Shown: positions 27,993 through 37,314, counted from the stretch's first letter. The stretch is 64,000 bases of DNA from Pyrococcus sp. ST04 (GCF_000263735.1 NC_017946.1:1653348-1717347); one strand, 5' to 3'. Notes: generated by a model not told the origin, from the sequence alone. A program made the numbers and translations.

Positions 27993-29219
27993 CTATCTAC
28001 CTAGCATTTTATGAGCCCTAGCCAAGTGTTTCGCCGCTATTGCAGCTAGTAATGAGAGTTCCCCAGCTAAAACAGCTCCAGCAACTATCTCGGCAAATTT
28101 CTTCGCGTTAACCCCGGGGGGATCTCCTCCTCCAGCTACGCCCATTATCTCCAGGGCCTCTCTCTGGGTTGGAACCCTCGTTCCTCCACCAACTGTCCCT
28201 ATTTCAAGACTTGGCATGGTTATGCTGATGTACAAATCACCTTCGGGAGTAACCTCTGCCAGGGTGATTCCATGAGAACCCTCAGTAATTTGAGCCTCAT
28301 CCTGACCAGTTGCTAAGAATATTGCTCCAACGATATTTCCAAAGTGGGCGTTGAAGCCATAACTTCCAGCTTGAGCCGAGCCAACGAGATTCTTAAGGTA
28401 ATTTACTTCCGCTATAAGCTCTGGTGTCGTCTTTAATTTCTTCTCAACGATTTTCCTGGGTACAACGGCCTCTGCTATGACCGTCTTTCCTCTTCCGAGA
28501 ATAAAGTTTACAGCATTTGGTTTCTTATCCACACAAAGATTACCGGAGAGAGCTAGATATTTAACATCTGGAAACTCTTCCTCTATGACTTTCATTATCT
28601 CTTCACTCGCTATCGTCACCATGTTCATTCCCATGGCATCCCCAGTCTCGAACTCAAACCTAAGGAAAAGGTTCCTTCCCACTATAAAGGGTTTGACTCC
28701 TCTAAGCTTGCCATGTCGAGTTACCTTACTAACGGCTTTCTCCTGGAGGTAGTCTATGTTTTTCTTAACCCACTCTGCAACTTCTCTAGCCCTTCTAGCA
28801 TTGGGGCACTTAATTAAAGGAGCCCTAGTCATTTTGTCATCTAAGAGCGTTGTTACAACCCCACCAGCCTCAGTCAGAGCTGAACATCCCCTATTGACTG
28901 AGGCAACCAACGCTCCTTCAGTGGTGGCCAAGGGAATATAAAACTCACCCTTCGCATACTCACCATTTATCCTTAGAGGTCCCGCAACCCCCATTGGAAT
29001 CTGGACAACACCTATCATGTTCTCTATGTTCCTACCAATAAGCTGGTTAGGATCAATGCTGTAATGACCTATATGTTCAAGCTTTATACCAAGCTTTCTT
29101 TCTAAGGCTTTTCGCCTTATTTCAGTTGCAAGCCTCTTATCCCCATTAACAAAGTTCTCAACTTGGTGTAACTTAATCTCTCCCCTAGCAACCTTCTCAA
29201 TGATTTCTTCAACGTTCAT
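27993..29219 (-). CDS. hmgA: HMG-CoA reductase (class I)
   Basis: Produces mevalonate for archaeal isoprenoid lipids, using NADPH. The 408 residues contain the substrate motif ENMIGVVQIPMGVAGPL near 60, TTEGALVASVNRG near 98, and the cofactor motif DAMGMNMV near 195. The catalytic histidine region LAAKHLARAHKML is near the end. It starts 11 bases after the MinD-like ATPase, with which it is co-transcribed. Confidence 0.95.
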   Translation of the reverse strand: MNVEEIIEKVARGEIKLHQVENFVNGDKRLATEIRRKALERKLGIKLEHIGHYSIDPNQLIGRNIENMIGVVQIPMGVAGPLRINGEYAKGEFYIPLATTEGALVASVNRGCSALTEAGGVVTTLLDDKMTRAPLIKCPNARRAREVAEWVKKNIDYLQEKAVSKVTRHGKLRGVKPFIVGRNLFLRFEFETGDAMGMNMVTIASEEIMKVIEEEFPDVKYLALSGNLCVDKKPNAVNFILGRGKTVIAEAVVPRKIVEKKLKTTPELIAEVNYLKNLVGSAQAGSYGFNAHFGNIVGAIFLATGQDEAQITEGSHGITLAEVTPEGDLYISITMPSLEIGTVGGGTRVPTQREALEIMGVAGGGDPPGVNAKKFAEIVAGAVLAGELSLLAAIAAKHLARAHKMLGR

Positions 29220-29230
29220 CCCAAATCACC

Positions 29231-29989
29231 TCAAGTTTGAGTAGAAGAGCCAAATATCCATTCCTCCGTTAGTTGGCCAGCCTCCTTAAATGCTATGGCT
29301 GCATCGCTGTGAGGTCTATAAACTAAAACTGGAATACCGGCGTTAACTGACTCAGGAACTGCATCATCAAACGGGATCACGCCTAATACAGGAACACCAA
29401 TCTCCGTTTCAATTATCTCAACTATCTTATCTATGACATCTGAAGCCTCTCTAACTTTGTTTATTACCACCCCAACTTCAAGACCGAACCTATCCCCTAA
29501 CGCCTTAAGCTTCAAAACCTCATTTTCCACCATCGTCTCGAAGGAATATATGGGAGATCGCTCGATCTCTACAACTATGATCTGGTAGTCAAACACTTCA
29601 AAAGCAGGAAGAGTATCAAAGGGAACACCCGTAGGAGAATCAACAAATATTAGGGGGTATTTGTACTTCAGATTCTCAATTATCTCTCTTAGTCTTTGTC
29701 CTGATATCCCTAGAACGTCTTCAAGCCTTGAGCTTCCCGGCATTACATAAACTCCTGTCTCTTTATGCTTATATATTGCCCACTCCGGATCCATGTTTGG
29801 GTCTTTTACAACTGAGTGAAGAGTGTATTTGACATTATCGAGAGCGAAATGAAGTCCAAGATTTGGCAAATAAAGATCACCATCCACGGCAAGAACTCTA
29901 TAGTCTGCTTGGGCAAAATATGTACTCAAATTTGCAGTTGTTGTAGTCTTTCCAGCGCCACCCCTCCCAGTAACAACGATCACTGCCAT
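29231..29989 (-). CDS. MinD/ParA-family P-loop ATPase
   Basis: The 252 residues have the deviant Walker A GRGGAGKTTT (residues 8-17), AVDGDLYLPNLGLHF (switch I region), and FVDSPTGVPFDTLPAF as the Walker B/switch II segment. The C-terminus lacks a clear amphipathic membrane-targeting helix as found in bacterial MinD, so the target is uncertain. Located immediately upstream of hmgA, 11 bases apart. Archaea usually have several MinD paralogues. Confidence 0.85.
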   Translation of the reverse strand: MAVIVVTGRGGAGKTTTTANLSTYFAQADYRVLAVDGDLYLPNLGLHFALDNVKYTLHSVVKDPNMDPEWAIYKHKETGVYVMPGSSRLEDVLGISGQRLREIIENLKYKYPLIFVDSPTGVPFDTLPAFEVFDYQIIVVEIERSPIYSFETMVENEVLKLKALGDRFGLEVGVVINKVREASDVIDKIVEIIETEIGVPVLGVIPFDDAVPESVNAGIPVLVYRPHSDAAIAFKEAGQLTEEWIFGSSTQT

Positions 29990-30059
29990 ATTAGTTCCGC
30001 CCCTGGAACTTTAACAAAAGCTAAACTATCATCGGATTGGAGTAGATATAAGGTTTTTG

Positions 30060-30587
30060 CTATTTTTTCGGATTTCTTTCAATACATTTCTTTAACTCCC
30101 TTGTAAAAGATTCCTTATCCAAACACTTGCCTCCTCTTTTTAGTAAAACTGCCGCAACTTTGTAGTCTCCTTTTCCAATATATCTACATTCCCTCTCTGG
30201 TTCATCTACATACCTTGCAACGGCAAACACTAAGTCTCCACACCAAATATAGTCAATAACAGTGTCCCTAAATCCAGTGAACTTAACAACGCACTTCCGA
30301 TAAGGATTATACATCTCGAGTGTATTATCAATTGGCGGAAGATTCTTAACAATACAAGACTCTGGATAAACTCCACTCTTGATTTTCCTTATAATCTCTG
30401 GCAGAGTCCCCATCCTTTCAAATTCGATTATTTCGGAAATCTCTATATTAAGTGGATTAATAGAATAGCACAGAATATTTTCATCATGGTACATTAGGTA
30501 CACTCCCTCGCGCCTGAACAAAAATGCTATCCTTTCTCTTGGAAGGTCAAAGATATATCCTGCCTGACTTTTCTTAACCTCATACAT
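30060..30587 (-). CDS. Uncharacterised protein, 175 residues
   Basis: Soluble protein starting MYEVKKSQAGYIFDLP, with several cysteines (CYSIN, CIVK, CVVKF, CGD, CRYIG, CLD and CIERN). I recognise no family. A single gene with its own short upstream region, 70 bases before the MinD operon. Codon use is unremarkable. Confidence 0.6.
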   Translation of the reverse strand: MYEVKKSQAGYIFDLPRERIAFLFRREGVYLMYHDENILCYSINPLNIEISEIIEFERMGTLPEIIRKIKSGVYPESCIVKNLPPIDNTLEMYNPYRKCVVKFTGFRDTVIDYIWCGDLVFAVARYVDEPERECRYIGKGDYKVAAVLLKRGGKCLDKESFTRELKKCIERNPKK

Positions 30588-30617
30588 AGTAATGACCTCT
30601 TGACCTTTAATTGTGAT

Positions 30618-30632
30618 AAGGTTTTTAAATTC
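30618..30632 (+). promoter_or_regulatory. Probable promoter of the MATE gene
   Basis: AAGGTTTTTAAATTC is a BRE/TATA-like element on the plus strand. A start near 30652 would leave a short leader with GCGTGAT before the ATG at 30680. A second TATA-like sequence, TTTTATAA, at 30661-30668 is too close to the ATG. Confidence 0.4.
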
Positions 30633-30679
30633 TACTATATTTGAACCGCTTAGATATACATTTTATAAGCGTGATTTGA

Positions 30680-32071
30680 ATGAGCGAAATCAGAAAAAGG
30701 CTTTGGAAACTTGCATGGCCAGCAATAATGGGAAACATAAGCCAAACACTCCTCAACCTAGTGGATACTATGATTGTTGGCCACGTAAGCGCCGTGGCTT
30801 TGGGAGCTGTAGGACTTGGAGGGATGGTAAGCTGGTTCATGTTCCCAATAATGATGGCCGTTGCGACGGGGACATTAGCAGTGGTCGCAAGAAGGGTTGG
30901 AGAAGGAAACTATGAAGAGGCCTCAAGAGTCGCAGAGCAGAGCATGTATATAGCGTTTCTGCTGGGAATCCCTGTAATGCTCTTCGGGATTTTCTTCGGG
31001 GATGAGATATTGAGAATAATGGGAGCGAAGGGAGAAGTATTTGAGATAGCATATTCATATCTCAAAGTTCTGTTTCTATTTTATCCAATAAGGTTTGTCA
31101 GCTTTGCGTTCTTTGCCTCTCTGAGAGGGGCCGGAGACACGAAGACACCAATGAAACTTAACATATTGATGAACGTCGTAAACGCAGTCTTAGACTACCT
31201 TCTGGTATTTGGAAAACTCGGTTTTCCAAAGCTCGGGCCAGTTGGGGCAGCATGGGCCTCGGGAATAGGAATAACAACGGCGTTTCTCGTCGGAATCTAT
31301 CTCTTCCTCGCTCATAGGCTGGTCTTAAAGCCAGTGCTAGAGCTAAGGATCAGATGGAATATAGTTGAAAAGATTCTCAGAGTTGGAACGCCAACAATGC
31401 TTGAAAGAGGGTTATTCAGCTTCTACAACTTCCTCTACATGAGCATAGTTACTAGATTCGGAAAAATAGCACTATCAGCCCACCAAATAGGGTTAAGAAT
31501 AGAAAGTATAGCGTACATGCCAGCCTTCGGATTCAGCATAGCTACGTCAGCCCTTGTAGGGCAGAGTTTAGGTGCTAAAAAGCCAGAACAGGCAGAACAG
31601 GTAGTCAAAGAGGCAATAAAGATGACAACCCTTTTCATGACAGCAATGGCCTTTGTTCTCGTTGTATTTCCAGGGATTCTCGTCGACCCCTTTCTCTCAA
31701 GAAATGATCCAAACTATGAAGTTGTTAAGAGACTGGCCTCGATATACCTAATAATAGTCGGCATTAGCGAGATTCCATTGGGAATAACGTTTGTCCTGAG
31801 CGGCGCACTGAGAGGTGCAGGAGATACAAAAAGCCCCTTATATGTGACGGCAATAAGTAAACTACTATTCAGAATCATACCGTCCTACCTCCTTGGCTTT
31901 GGGTTCTCCATACCAAGCTTTACAATTCTCGGAATTACATTCCCAGGATTTACGTTTAAAGGTCTAGGAGTGATAGCGGCGTGGATAGGAATGAGCCTGG
32001 AAACCTTCATTACGGCAGGGCTATTTTGGATAGTATATAGGAGAGGCAAATGGAAGAAAATCAAACTTTAG
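30680..32071 (+). CDS. MATE-family multidrug/organic cation efflux transporter
   Basis: Membrane antiporter of 463 residues with about twelve helices in two related halves. The family motifs are visible in each half: LRGAGDTKTPMKLNI near residue 150 and LRGAGDTKSPLYVT near 375. The N-terminus WKLAWPAIMGNISQTLLNLV is typical. It overlaps the convergent HTH gene by 4 bases. Confidence 0.92.
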   Translation: MSEIRKRLWKLAWPAIMGNISQTLLNLVDTMIVGHVSAVALGAVGLGGMVSWFMFPIMMAVATGTLAVVARRVGEGNYEEASRVAEQSMYIAFLLGIPVMLFGIFFGDEILRIMGAKGEVFEIAYSYLKVLFLFYPIRFVSFAFFASLRGAGDTKTPMKLNILMNVVNAVLDYLLVFGKLGFPKLGPVGAAWASGIGITTAFLVGIYLFLAHRLVLKPVLELRIRWNIVEKILRVGTPTMLERGLFSFYNFLYMSIVTRFGKIALSAHQIGLRIESIAYMPAFGFSIATSALVGQSLGAKKPEQAEQVVKEAIKMTTLFMTAMAFVLVVFPGILVDPFLSRNDPNYEVVKRLASIYLIIVGISEIPLGITFVLSGALRGAGDTKSPLYVTAISKLLFRIIPSYLLGFGFSIPSFTILGITFPGFTFKGLGVIAAWIGMSLETFITAGLFWIVYRRGKWKKIKL

Positions 32072-33015
32072 TGATGAGACTTTGAGCTCCTTAGCTCTTT
32101 AATGATCTCTATAAGCTCATCAACATCTCTAACTTCTTCTAGAACCTTCTTTGGGAGAATTGGGACATGGCTAACTACTTCAGCCTTTGTCTTCTTAAGA
32201 ACGAACATTCCCTCCGTGCCAACGAACTCCGTTATTTGACCAACTATTCTAGCCCTTCTAACCGTAGTCTCAGTTTTCTTCTCATCTATCCCAGTTAGAA
32301 CCCTAATCTTCTCCTCTTCCTCCTTACCAACAGCGTTGAATGGGGCCCTCTTTATCTTCACAACATTCATACCTATCCTATGTAGCCTCTCAAAAACCTC
32401 CTTCTCAAGCTCATTCTCAGGTTGCGAGGTAAGTTCAACGCCTTCCAGCTTAGCCCTTAAGATATCAACAGGCTTTGCTATGGGTTCATCGAATATCTCC
32501 TCAAGCCTTATCGCAACATCCAAGCTTACGAGAGCCTCCCCCTTCTCGTACCTTTGGAGGCTCTTTCTAGAAACGCCCACATAACTGGCAAGCTCAGCTA
32601 AGGTATATCCGTATTTCTCCCTGAGCTCCTTAAGTTTTTCCCCATCTATTTTAACGTAAAAGCCTCCCCTCTCCGCAACGATCATCGGAGGTTCCCCTTC
32701 AGCAAATAGAGAGTATAACGTTCCCGGAGTTATCGCATAAATGCCGAACCTCTCATAAACGACACCATCTTCAAGCTCTATGTTCTTCGTTCTAAGGCCA
32801 ACTAGAAGGGGAGAAGCCTGGAACAGTTTAGCTAACTTCTTTAAATCCTCTGCCTGATCCTCAGTAAATTTATCAATGTTTGTCAGGGTTTTTATGAAGA
32901 GTAGAAGTAGTTGCCTAGTAGCGACTAAGTCAAAACACCCTCCCCTAAACGTGAACCTAGCGGTTCTAAATCCAATTCTATTAAGTATTTTCTCAACTAT
33001 GGCCGCTAACTCCAT
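32068..33015 (-). CDS. Archaeal HTH (XRE-type) transcription regulator
   Basis: The 315-residue protein belongs to the putative HTH-type regulator family conserved in archaea. A helix-turn-helix lies at residues about 125-180 (KLKELREKYGYTLAELASYV, then GVSRKSLQRYEKGE). The N-terminal 110 residues resemble a nuclease-like fold of this family, and the C-terminal third is charged. ATG 33015 is 28 bases from a TATA box centre at 33043, indicating a leaderless mRNA; the longer TTG-started frame would begin upstream of the transcript. Regulated genes unknown. Confidence 0.85.
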   Translation of the reverse strand: MELAAIVEKILNRIGFRTARFTFRGGCFDLVATRQLLLLFIKTLTNIDKFTEDQAEDLKKLAKLFQASPLLVGLRTKNIELEDGVVYERFGIYAITPGTLYSLFAEGEPPMIVAERGGFYVKIDGEKLKELREKYGYTLAELASYVGVSRKSLQRYEKGEALVSLDVAIRLEEIFDEPIAKPVDILRAKLEGVELTSQPENELEKEVFERLHRIGMNVVKIKRAPFNAVGKEEEEKIRVLTGIDEKKTETTVRRARIVGQITEFVGTEGMFVLKKTKAEVVSHVPILPKKVLEEVRDVDELIEIIKELRSSKSHH

Positions 33016-33039
33016 CGATTGATAGTTTGACAAAAAAGT

Positions 33040-33047
33040 TTATAAAG
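33040..33047 (-). promoter_or_regulatory. TATA box of the HTH regulator gene
   Basis: CTTTATAA on the minus strand sits in the 32-base gap after the GltD-like gene. Its spacing to ATG 33015 predicts transcription starting at or within a few bases of the ATG. This gives the regulator its own promoter although the gene follows another in the same direction. Confidence 0.55.
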
Positions 33048-34094
33048 TTAGCATTTCCCCTCAATGACTTCAGCTATTAATCTCCCCGCAAGTGTTGGAG
33101 GCAACAATCTTCTCGGAGCGTGAGTCATCAGCCACTCCTCTATAGCCCTTGCAACCCTCCTTCCTTCAAGTATTGCCGTTCCTATGTTCCTTGGACTGAT
33201 TACATCACCAGCAAAGAATATACCAGAGTCCCTAAGAATCTCCTCATTTGCACATGTTATCTCCCTAATGGGGTTCGTCGGTATTTGCCCTATTGCAAAT
33301 ATCAGCGAATCTGCAGGGAGAGTTACTCTCTCCTCAGTTTTCACAACGCTACCATTGACTATCTTAGTCCTAGCAAACTCCACTTCCCTGACTCTCTCGT
33401 CTCCAATTATTTTCTCGGGTGTCACATACTCTACAAGCTTAGCCCCCTCCTTTATAAGCTTCTTTATTTCAGCCTTTGCATAGCTATGTTCAAGGGAACG
33501 TCTGTAGGCTATCACAACTTCCCTGGCACCGAGCATCATCGCTTCCTTAGTCATATCAACCGCAGTATATCCTGCCCCAACAATTATAACTCTCTGGCCC
33601 TCAAAGGAAGGCATTTCACTTTTTGGAAGATATCCGATTCTCACAAGCTTTATCCTGAACAAGGTGCTTAGAGCATCTCTAACCCCCTCCAAGTCATACC
33701 CAGGGATCTTCAAGATCTTTGGCCTCCATGCGCCCGTTGCAATTAGGATCGCATCAAACTCATTCATCAGCTTCTCAAGGGAAACAAACCTCTCAGCCCA
33801 TTCATCCCCCAGCTCCTTTGGAGAGTCGTACACCACCTTAGTTCTCATGTGGAATATGACTCCCAGCTCTTCTATCTCCTTTACTCCTTCCCTAACACTC
33901 CTTATTGGTATCCTCCACTCTGGAATCCCAAACGCAACCATGCCCCCTGGTTCTGGCATTTTGTCGTAAACATGAACTTCAAACCCCCTACAGGCTAGGT
34001 TACACGCTGCCGAAAGGCCAGCGGGCCCTGCCCCAATGATCGCGATCTTAAACGGCTTGGTTTTATCCCTCTCACCACATGTGCAGAACTTCAT
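33048..34094 (-). CDS. GltD-like FAD/NAD(P)-dependent oxidoreductase
   Basis: The 348 residues form a two-dinucleotide-binding flavoprotein like the small subunit of glutamate synthase. The FAD motif is IAIIGAGPAGLSAACNLACR (about 18-37), followed by EPGGMVAFGIPEWRIP. The NADPH motif is VIIVGAGYTAVDMTKEAM, and the second FAD motif is FFAGDVISPRNIGTA. The N-terminus has only CTCGE, so the usual double iron-sulfur-cluster domain of GltD is absent. ATG 34094 has GGTGAT upstream. Electron acceptor unknown. Confidence 0.85.
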   Translation of the reverse strand: MKFCTCGERDKTKPFKIAIIGAGPAGLSAACNLACRGFEVHVYDKMPEPGGMVAFGIPEWRIPIRSVREGVKEIEELGVIFHMRTKVVYDSPKELGDEWAERFVSLEKLMNEFDAILIATGAWRPKILKIPGYDLEGVRDALSTLFRIKLVRIGYLPKSEMPSFEGQRVIIVGAGYTAVDMTKEAMMLGAREVVIAYRRSLEHSYAKAEIKKLIKEGAKLVEYVTPEKIIGDERVREVEFARTKIVNGSVVKTEERVTLPADSLIFAIGQIPTNPIREITCANEEILRDSGIFFAGDVISPRNIGTAILEGRRVARAIEEWLMTHAPRRLLPPTLAGRLIAEVIEGKC

Positions 34095-34319
34095 GTTTAT
34101 CACCAAGAGTGAATAAATAATTCCACTTATCTTCCTTCCTCAATGCCACTTGTCATATCCACAAAAATTTTAAGGTTGTCATATCTTCAAAGATGAAGAA
34201 CATTCGAGCAGAGTTTAAGCTTCTAAAATATTTTTAGACAAGAGGACATTTATGGGGAACCAAACTTATACCAGCATGCCAGAACATTTTTAATCAATTA
34301 AAACTCCTAAATCTATGTT

Positions 34320-35093
34320 ATGAACATCTTAATAACTGCATCATCAAGGGGGATAGGCTTCAACCTAGCTAGAGAACTTCTAAAAAGGGGACACAGAGTT
34401 GTGATATCATCGAGCAACATAGACAATTTAAGAAAGGCTTATCAGGAATTGGAGAGGTTTGGAAAGGTAGACTACTTTAAAGCTGACGTTCTCGTTAAGG
34501 ATGACCTAGAATTACTGGTCAAAAATGCTTGGGAATCCATGAACGGAATAGATGCTTTAATATGGAATGCTCCGAACATTAAATGTGAGCCTTGCATGGT
34601 TCATGAAGCCAGATACATGGACTGGGCCGAAGCAGCACTTCTTCATATAGCTTCTCCGGGATATTTAACAACACTCCTTATCCAGGCATGGCTAGAGAAG
34701 AAAATGAAGGGGGTAGTAATTTACCTAAGCTCAGTATCAGTAAGAGAACCAATGCCCCCACTGTTACTAGCGGACACTGCAAGGGCAGGGCTAATACAGC
34801 TTGCAAAAGGTATTTCTAGGACATATGGGGGGAAAGGAATTAGGGCATACACCGTTTTGCTCGGAAGCTTTGACACTCCCGGAGCACGAGAAAACCTAAC
34901 AAAGCTCGCAGAAGAGAAAGGAATAGATCCACAAGAATTCTGGAAGAGAGAGGTACTAGAAAGAACACCACTAAAGAGAACGGGAAAATGGGAAGAGCTA
35001 GGTGCACTCATAGACTTTTTACTAAGCGAAAACGCTGAATACATGCTCGGATCCACAATAGTATTCGACGGAGCAATGACAAAGGCCATATAA
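34320..35093 (+). CDS. Short-chain dehydrogenase/reductase-like protein with altered active site
   Basis: The 257-residue protein keeps the SDR cofactor motif TASSRGIGFNLARELLKRG at residue 6 and the serine-strand YLSSVSVREPMPP. The place of the YxxxK pair reads ADTARAGL, so the catalytic tyrosine appears replaced by alanine and the lysine by arginine. Some other SDRs of archaea and bacteria also lack this pair. The C-terminus ends LGSTIVFDGAMTKAI in SDR fashion. A TATA-like CATTTTTAATC lies about 35 bases before the ATG. Confidence 0.8.
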   Translation: MNILITASSRGIGFNLARELLKRGHRVVISSSNIDNLRKAYQELERFGKVDYFKADVLVKDDLELLVKNAWESMNGIDALIWNAPNIKCEPCMVHEARYMDWAEAALLHIASPGYLTTLLIQAWLEKKMKGVVIYLSSVSVREPMPPLLLADTARAGLIQLAKGISRTYGGKGIRAYTVLLGSFDTPGARENLTKLAEEKGIDPQEFWKREVLERTPLKRTGKWEELGALIDFLLSENAEYMLGSTIVFDGAMTKAI

Positions 35094-35101
35094 CAAAGGA
35101 G

Positions 35102-35602
35102 TTGATAAAAGTGGGTTTGCTAGAGAAAATATTAAAGCCAGAATTTAAGGGGAAAAGAATCAAAATAAAGGGAGAAAACAGCGAAATTGAGGATATTAAA
35201 ACATTAAGAAACATGGGCTTTTACATCATAGAACTTGTAGGGGAAGGATACGAACTGGAGAGCCTAATCGATCAGTTTCTATTTTCAAGTTTTGGAGAAT
35301 ACATCTATATATTTGAGAAAAATAACAGAAAATTTCTAGCTAGAGGATTTCAAAAACTTGGGAATCCTGAGTACCTCATAAGAGACAAGAAGGGAATAAT
35401 AAGACTGATAAAGGCAAACATCAAAAAATCCTGGAAAATTATTGGGATATTGATTGACCTTGCCCTTGCTATAGGACTCGGGACAATCTTTGGAATTATT
35501 CATCCCCAGTTCACTCTGATAGGAGCAATGCTTGGAGCGTATTCTGGGACAATTATAACGAAGATAATCCAATATTATCTAGTCGGTTACTGCAAAATTT
35601 AA
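35102..35602 (+). CDS. Uncharacterised protein with C-terminal membrane helices
   Basis: The 166-residue protein has a soluble N-terminal two thirds and two hydrophobic helices near residues 110-128 and 135-155 ([19 protein letters not shown]). The start is TTG at 35102, 8 bases after the SDR stop with GGAG upstream; GTG 35111 is an alternative. It is probably co-transcribed with the SDR. I know no family. Its end overlaps convergent moaC by 4 bases. Confidence 0.55.
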   Translation: MIKVGLLEKILKPEFKGKRIKIKGENSEIEDIKTLRNMGFYIIELVGEGYELESLIDQFLFSSFGEYIYIFEKNNRKFLARGFQKLGNPEYLIRDKKGIIRLIKANIKKSWKIIGILIDLALAIGLGTIFGIIHPQFTLIGAMLGAYSGTIITKIIQYYLVGYCKI

Positions 35603-36072
35603 ACCTTCTTCACCTTTTCAACAACTCTCACATCCTCTATTCTAGTAAAGGGATATTGGCCCTTCTCGTCCTTTTCCACAGCCTTCACCATATCCCATAT
35701 CGTCAAGAGAGCCACTGTAACTCCTGTAAGCGCTTCCATTTCAACACCAGTCTTATAGTAAGCTCTTACCTCGCATGTAACCTCTATATAGTCATCCCCA
35801 AATTCGAAGCTAATGTCAACACCAGTTAAAGGGATTGGATGGCAAAGAGGTATCAGTTCTGAGGTCTTTTTCACCGCAAGAATCCCAGCTATTTGAGAAG
35901 TCGCAAGAACGTTGCCCTTTTCGATCCTACCCTCCCTAATCAACTTAACTGTCTCTGGCCTGAGCCTTATCCTGCCCTTTGCAACGGCTTTTCTGAATAC
36001 AACGTCCTTGTGTCCTATCTCCACCATCTTTACTCCCTTTTCATCAACATGAGTTAACTTTCCTGCGGACAT
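35599..36072 (-). CDS. moaC: Cyclic pyranopterin monophosphate synthase MoaC
   Basis: Second step of molybdenum/tungsten pterin cofactor synthesis. The 157 residues include the [17 protein letters not shown] start, [17 protein letters not shown] with the catalytic histidine region, and [20 protein letters not shown]-type helix. The frame is open further, but ATG 36072 lies 27 bases from a TATA-like TTTATTTTAT (36095-36104), so a leaderless start is likely. Confidence 0.93.
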   Translation of the reverse strand: MSAGKLTHVDEKGVKMVEIGHKDVVFRKAVAKGRIRLRPETVKLIREGRIEKGNVLATSQIAGILAVKKTSELIPLCHPIPLTGVDISFEFGDDYIEVTCEVRAYYKTGVEMEALTGVTVALLTIWDMVKAVEKDEKGQYPFTRIEDVRVVEKVKKV

Positions 36073-36109
36073 CAAGCGTATAAAGGGAAGCACGATAAAA
36101 TAAATCTTT

Positions 36110-36602
36110 AGGCCACTCTCGAATTTTTTTCGATTTTTGGTGTTTTGGGCTGTTTTTGGTTTTACTCTTCTCTAAGCCCTTCATTTCAGAAGTAATTTCT
36201 CAAGAGGGGGATTGGAGGCTTTTAGTAATTGGTTGTTATTATATGACTTTGTGTGATATTTGGGTTGGTTTGTTGTTGCGAAAGTTTTTCGAAATCTGAG
36301 AAAGAATGAATACATGATTGAAATATCGTGTGTTGGAGAGTAAAATTGTCCTTTTTCCTGGTTTAATAGTTTTCGAGTTTTTCCATTAGAATACAGGCTT
36401 CTGAGAGCATTGGAACCAAATCACATGAACTCAATTTCAACAGTTTTTAAGCATCTTTAGGGGCTCATTCTCCTCCCACAGCTTTTTTATTATCGCTTAT
36501 CGAAGACTCCAAACCCCTCAAAAACAACCCCCTTGCCAAAAACCTTATAAAAAACAAGACAAAAGAACAACGTAAAAACAAAAAACACCAAAAAAGCCCC
36601 CA
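36110..36602 (+). promoter_or_regulatory. CRISPR leader with promoter (no coding sequence)
   Basis: About 490 bases without any credible gene lie on the GTTCC side of the first repeat, where Pyrococcus leaders are found. The stretch has long T- and A-runs, becoming purine-rich near the array. CCTTATAAAA at 36543-36552 is a TATA box that would start transcription near 36573, about 30 bases before the first repeat. This fits pre-crRNA transcription to the right and insertion of new spacers at this end. Confidence 0.75.
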
Positions 36603-37314
36603 GTTCCAATAAGACTAAAAAAAGAATTGAAAGTTTGGCTGAAACTCTTCTGAGAGAGCCGCTATTTTTGTTCCAATAAGACTAAAAAAAGAATTGAAAG
36701 ATGTAGAACTTAGGGCACCAGCTACAGGGTTTTTTGAAGTAGAGTTCCAATAAGACTAAAAAAGAATTGAAAGTGGCTAAATGGTGGTCCGCTTGTGATG
36801 ATCATTAGTGTTCCAATAAGACTAAAAAAGAATTGAAAGGTATATGGGAGTGTTATTTCTTGCCCACTTTCTATTTGTTCCAATAAGACTAAAAAAGAAT
36901 TGAAAGCCGATGACGCCTGCCTTCTCAGCCTCGTCCTGCTTGAGTTCCAATAAGACTAAAAAAGAATTGAAAGGAACTTTATCTTGTCAATCAGCCAGCC
37001 TATTGCTCCTGTTCCAATAAGACTAAAAAAGAATTGAAAGCTGCATTCAGCGAAGCAATATCTCCTGACTTCCAGTGTTCCAATAAGACTAAAAAAGAAT
37101 TGAAAGGGGACTTTAAGCGGAAGGTTGATCCCAGGCTCTACATGTTCCAATAAGACTAAAAAAAGAATTGAAAGACGGGGGCAATTCTGGTAATAGCAAT
37201 AGTAATATGAGGTCCAATAAGACTAAAAAAGAATTGAAAGCCTTTTCCAATGTGAAGTCTCTTGATGAAGTAGTAAAATCTCTAGTTCTGATAAGACTAA
37301 ACATTGAGAGATAA
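36603..37314 (+). CRISPR. CRISPR array, ten repeats plus one degenerate terminal repeat
   Basis: Repeats of 30 bases begin GTTCCAATAAGACTA and end GAATTGAAAG. They start at 36603, 36670, 36744, 36810, 36877, 36944, 37011, 37077, 37144 and 37211; a degenerate eleventh starts at 37285. Repeats 1, 2 and 9 have one extra A (31 bases), and repeat 10 starts GGTCC. The ten spacers are 36, 43, 36, 37, 37, 37, 36, 37, 36 and 44 bases and are all different. The decay at the right end and the leader at the left agree on polarity. The repeat is the type I remember from P. furiosus. No cas genes are in the window, so processing must depend on genes elsewhere. Confidence 0.97.

Noticed and set aside
36110-36602. 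Possible small gene between moaC and the CRISPR array
   Set aside because: No frame longer than a few tens of codons with a ribosome site; the position and composition fit the CRISPR leader.
36956-37304. Open frames reading through the CRISPR array on the minus strand
   Set aside because: Each is built from the repeat translated as a recurring FFSLIGT segment; array sequence, not genes.
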